Below are positions 5,844 through 7,557 of a DNA stretch of 7,557 bases, piece after piece. Position 1 is the first letter of the stretch, and each line of letters begins with the position of its first letter. Both the position numbers and the translations under genes were made by a program. Location of the stretch: contig CAZYCR010000028.1 of assembly GCA_964645815.1 (NCBI GenBank), positions 1-7,557 of the forward strand, read 5' to 3'. The DNA comes from JAHISC01 sp964645815 (GTDB taxonomy: Bacteria; Patescibacteriota; Patescibacteriia; UBA9934). The notes beneath the pieces were generated by a model. It was not told the DNA's origin. It saw only the letters and a list, made by a program, of their open reading frames with translations, and did no database searches.

Positions 5844-7355
5844 ATGAAGCACCTCACCCCCGAGCGAGAGGCAGAGATCATTGCCTTGGTCGTCTCGGGT
5901 GATAACCCTGAGGTATACCAGGAGCTGGTCGAAGCTTATCAGAGCCGCCTCTGTAGTGCGATTCTTGGGATAATCCGCGACCGCGAAAGCGCTCGTGATG
6001 TCACTCAGGACGCCTTTATCAAGGCCTACACCAATCTTCAAGCCTTTAACCAAGGTTGCAGATTCTACACCTGGATCTACCGCATCGCTGTTAACTTGGC
6101 CATCGATTTGGTGCGGGTGAATAGAGGCCGGAGAGCCGAACCGATCGACGACATTGTGGCGGTGCCAGAAGTACTCACAAGCCGACTAACGGCTGACGAA
6201 CAACTTAAGCGACAGGAGCTTGGTCGCATGATCATCCAGGCCATCGACCTGTTGCCTGAAGCGCAACGCGCTGTAATTAAGCTGCGTGAAATCGACGGTC
6301 TCAGCTACAAAGAGATCGCTGACAGCCTAAGTATCCCCGAAGGCACGGTGATGTCCTCGCTCTTCTACGCCCGCAAGAAGCTACAGGAAATTCTCACTCC
6401 ATACTTGCGTGCTGGACGCCATCCAGTGCCGATCACCAAGGCCATAACGCCCAACAACATTACTGTGCAAGAGTCTGAAACAGAAGTTGAAGTTGAAGTT
6501 GAAGTTCCACCAGACCCCGTGAAAGAAAAGGAGACCACAATGACTGGAGTCAAAGTCCGCAACTATACGCCCGCGCGGGCGCGTGTCATGGAGGCGGCAG
6601 AGCTGATCCTGCTGTACCTCCAGACTAGGCTTGAGTACTGCTTCCGTGACGTACTGCCTCCCACGCTGGCCAAGCTCGCGGTCAATCTCGGCTACTCCGA
6701 GGCTAACTACCCCGACAGCATCCTCTACGATCTCGATCGACTGGGCACCATGGTCGCCCTCGAAGTCAAGGTCGGCAGGGCTCGCGTCCGTCAGATCAAG
6801 TCCGCAAGGCCGCCGATCAAGGGCGAGTACCGAGCACTGCAGTACGACCTCAACGAGATCGGCGACAAGATGGGGAGGTGGATGAGCGGACAGCAGCTGA
6901 CGGCCGAGATCTACCAGATGGAGCAGCGGCTCGACGCCTCCTACCACCTGACCCAGGAGGAGAAGGAGGCGATCAAGCAACGCCGTGGTCTGCCGATCGA
7001 GAACAAGCTGAAGAGCGGGACGGCCAAGCTCACCGAGGCACTTGCCAAGCGCCAGCAGGTCAAGACCGAGGAGATCGCTGTTCCCGTCGTCAACGAGTTG
7101 GTGGGGACCAAGCTCATGGACTGGTTGCAGGACATCACCCCCGAGCAGCAGCAGCGGCTGGGGCGGCTGCGCGACTCGCTGCCCGAAACCTTCACGGTCA
7201 CACTGGCTGTGATGGCACTCTGGCAGATGCTGCCCGAGATCGAACAAGGACTCCGGGAGCGAGTGTCTCGACTCGAAGCCGAACTCGCCGAGCTGCACCT
7301 CAAGCAGACGGAGATCACGCAGCTCCTCTCCAACCTCAGCTTGAACAACGACTGA
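5844..7355 (+). CDS. ECF-type RNA polymerase sigma factor with a long C-terminal extension (winged-helix-like plus coiled coil)
   Basis: From ATG 5844 (AGGA at 5834-5837, 6 nt spacing) the product has 503 residues, against roughly 180-200 for a typical ECF sigma. Region 2 spans about 24-96, with RDVTQDAFIKAYTNLQAF (51-68) and FYTWIYRIAVNLAIDLVR (74-91), the -10-recognition and core-binding parts. Region 4 spans about 134-188, with LPEAQRAVIKLREIDGLSY and the helix-turn-helix IADSLSIPEGTVMSSL (158-173). A linker (about 189-232) contains EVEVEVEV. The extension has a plausible winged helix at about 243-320 and a C-terminal coiled coil at about 464-500; I know no family for it. No anti-sigma gene is visible. 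The extension is clearly richer in GC than the sigma half, and both exceed the leftward genes, suggesting transfer and fusion. Some ECF groups (ECF41, ECF42, ECF56) have regulatory C-terminal domains, but this one does not resemble those I know. Confidence 0.85.
   Translation: MKHLTPEREAEIIALVVSGDNPEVYQELVEAYQSRLCSAILGIIRDRESARDVTQDAFIKAYTNLQAFNQGCRFYTWIYRIAVNLAIDLVRVNRGRRAEPIDDIVAVPEVLTSRLTADEQLKRQELGRMIIQAIDLLPEAQRAVIKLREIDGLSYKEIADSLSIPEGTVMSSLFYARKKLQEILTPYLRAGRHPVPITKAITPNNITVQESETEVEVEVEVPPDPVKEKETTMTGVKVRNYTPARARVMEAAELILLYLQTRLEYCFRDVLPPTLAKLAVNLGYSEANYPDSILYDLDRLGTMVALEVKVGRARVRQIKSARPPIKGEYRALQYDLNEIGDKMGRWMSGQQLTAEIYQMEQRLDASYHLTQEEKEAIKQRRGLPIENKLKSGTAKLTEALAKRQQVKTEEIAVPVVNELVGTKLMDWLQDITPEQQQRLGRLRDSLPETFTVTLAVMALWQMLPEIEQGLRERVSRLEAELAELHLKQTEITQLLSNLSLNND
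6483..6506 (+). repeat. Four tandem GAAGTT hexamers in the sigma linker
   Basis: GAAGTT is repeated four times without interruption and in frame, encoding Glu-Val four times (residues 214-221). Gain or loss of a unit would change linker length by two residues without shifting the frame. Confidence 0.9.
6528..6542 (+). promoter_or_regulatory. Internal ribosome-binding site and in-frame ATG at the sigma/extension junction
   Basis: AAGGAG (6528-6533) lies 6 nt before ATG 6540, which is Met233 of the sigma fusion. This is the best Shine-Dalgarno match in the window. Initiation here would give a free 271-residue C-terminal protein (6540-7355) beside, or instead of, the fused form. The position coincides with the end of the low-complexity linker and a further rise in GC, as expected if two genes once lay side by side and the stop between them was lost. 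Whether it is used is not shown by sequence alone. Confidence 0.5.
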
Positions 7356-7356
7356 C

Positions 7357-7375
7357 TCGTCCGCCTCTCGGACGA
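7357..7375 (+). repeat. Perfect hairpin just after the sigma stop codon
   Basis: A 7-bp perfect inverted repeat (TCGTCCG, 5-nt loop, CGGACGA) begins 2 nt after the TGA stop. It has no T-run, so it is not an intrinsic terminator by itself. It may protect the mRNA 3' end or assist the terminator that follows. Confidence 0.6.
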
Positions 7376-7389
7376 TTCTATCACCCCTC

Positions 7390-7432
7390 GACCGCACCTT
7401 GGACACTGTCCCTGGTGCGGTCACTTGTTTTT
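7390..7432 (+). terminator. Strong intrinsic terminator of the sigma-factor gene
   Basis: A 9-bp perfect stem (GACCGCACC at 7390-7398, GGTGCGGTC at 7414-7422) encloses an inner GGAC/GTCC stem with a 3-nt loop, separated by a 2x2 internal loop. ACTTG and then TTTTT (7428-7432) follow. The T-run starts 5 nt after the stem, slightly late, but the hairpin is very stable and lies 35 nt after the stop codon. Confidence 0.8.
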
Positions 7433-7455
7433 AATCTGTATTTACAGCTCCAAAT

Positions 7456-7470
7456 CAAGGTTTAACCTTG
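7456..7470. repeat. Short palindrome, copy 1
   Basis: CAAGGTTTAACCTTG is a perfect 7-bp palindrome around a central T. Its core AAGGTTTAACCT (7457-7468) recurs at 7488-7499, 31 nt further on. It could be an operator half of a paired site or one of a family of intergenic palindromes. Confidence 0.65.
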
Positions 7471-7481
7471 AATATTAACGT

Positions 7482-7502
7482 CCGAGAAAGGTTTAACCTC
7501 GG
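7482..7502. repeat. Short palindrome, copy 2, with inserted A residues
   Basis: CCGAG and CTCGG flank the same AGGTTTAACCT core as copy 1. The arms pair as CCGA/TCGG and GGTT/AACC with a GAAA bulge on the left, as if a perfect CCGAGGTTTAACCTCGG palindrome had gained three A residues. Confidence 0.6.
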
Positions 7503-7511
7503 AGAATAAAC

Positions 7512-7536
7512 AAAAATCGCCTACACTCGTTGGCGA
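7512..7536 (-). terminator. Probable leftward terminator for a gene beyond the right edge
   Basis: Read on the minus strand, TCGCC (7536-7532), a 10-nt loop and GGCGA (7521-7517) form a 5-bp GC-rich stem followed by TTTTTG and further T-rich sequence. This fits a Rho-independent terminator for a gene entering from the right, convergent with the sigma gene. The stem is short, and only 21 nt of sequence remain to its right, so the gene itself cannot be seen. Confidence 0.45.
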
Positions 7537-7557
7537 AAGCGGCTTGAAACACCAATT

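Noticed and set aside
6381..7424. Long antisense frame of 347 codons opposite the sigma extension, and a 195-codon rightward frame at 6878-7465
   Set aside because: Long spurious frames are expected in high-GC coding DNA. Their translations are low in complexity (Leu/Asp/Gly or Arg/Ala rich) and show no domain, while the sigma frame is continuous and recognisable.
7353..7480. Read-through of the TGA stop, giving 42 more codons with a CPWCGH stretch that resembles a zinc ribbon
   Set aside because: The cysteine-rich part is encoded by the terminator hairpin, and gyrA has no in-frame TGA in 876 codons, so recoding of UGA as glycine (code 25) is ruled out. Coincidence is more likely.
7456..7536. 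Possible CRISPR array from the repeated AAGGTTTAACCT
   Set aside because: There are only two copies of a 12-nt core with different flanks, no 28-37-nt repeat, no regular spacers and no cas genes.
7440..7557. A 31-codon open leftward frame from the right edge ending in the first palindrome
   Set aside because: It runs through the apparent leftward terminator and both palindromes, and has no recognisable sequence. It is too short to support a gene end.

Overview
The window looks like chromosomal DNA from a Candidate Phyla Radiation (Patescibacteria) bacterium or a similar uncultured lineage. This is an inference. It rests on the style of the GyrA protein (the block around residues 68-82 reads like CPR GyrA), the unfamiliar small genes around it, the moderate to low GC of most of the window, and weak or absent Shine-Dalgarno sites. 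The genetic code is standard: GyrA stays open for 876 codons with no in-frame TGA, and the sigma gene ends in TGA.

Layout. Positions 1-5709 are all transcribed leftward (minus strand). In order of transcription they hold a soluble acidic helical protein of unknown function (5709-5023), a UlaG-like metallo-beta-lactamase-fold protein that has lost nearly all its metal ligands (4944-4297), a single-pass membrane protein with a coiled coil (4294-3842), gyrA (3839-1209), and a membrane-anchored Memo-like protein fused to the start of a CapA-like domain, cut by the left edge (1097-1). The fold protein, membrane protein and gyrA are separated by only 2 nt each and surely form one transcript. An AT-rich inverted repeat after gyrA looks like the operon terminator, and an extended -10 element just beyond it could start the Memo gene. 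No stretch over about 300 nt lacks a gene.

From 5710 rightward the character changes. A 134-nt divergent promoter region separates the leftward genes from one rightward gene (5844-7355). That gene encodes an ECF-type RNA polymerase sigma factor with a long C-terminal extension that looks like a winged helix plus coiled coil. GC rises from about 40% to about 52% in the sigma half and about 60-70% in the extension. A good Shine-Dalgarno site and an in-frame ATG sit exactly at the junction, so the extension may also be made as a separate protein. A strong GC-rich terminator follows the gene. The last 100 nt hold two related short palindromes and what appears to be a leftward terminator for a gene beyond the right edge.

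The most unusual elements are the sigma-extension gene with its junction RBS, the metal-site-less beta-lactamase-fold protein inside the gyrA operon, and the Memo-CapA fusion.
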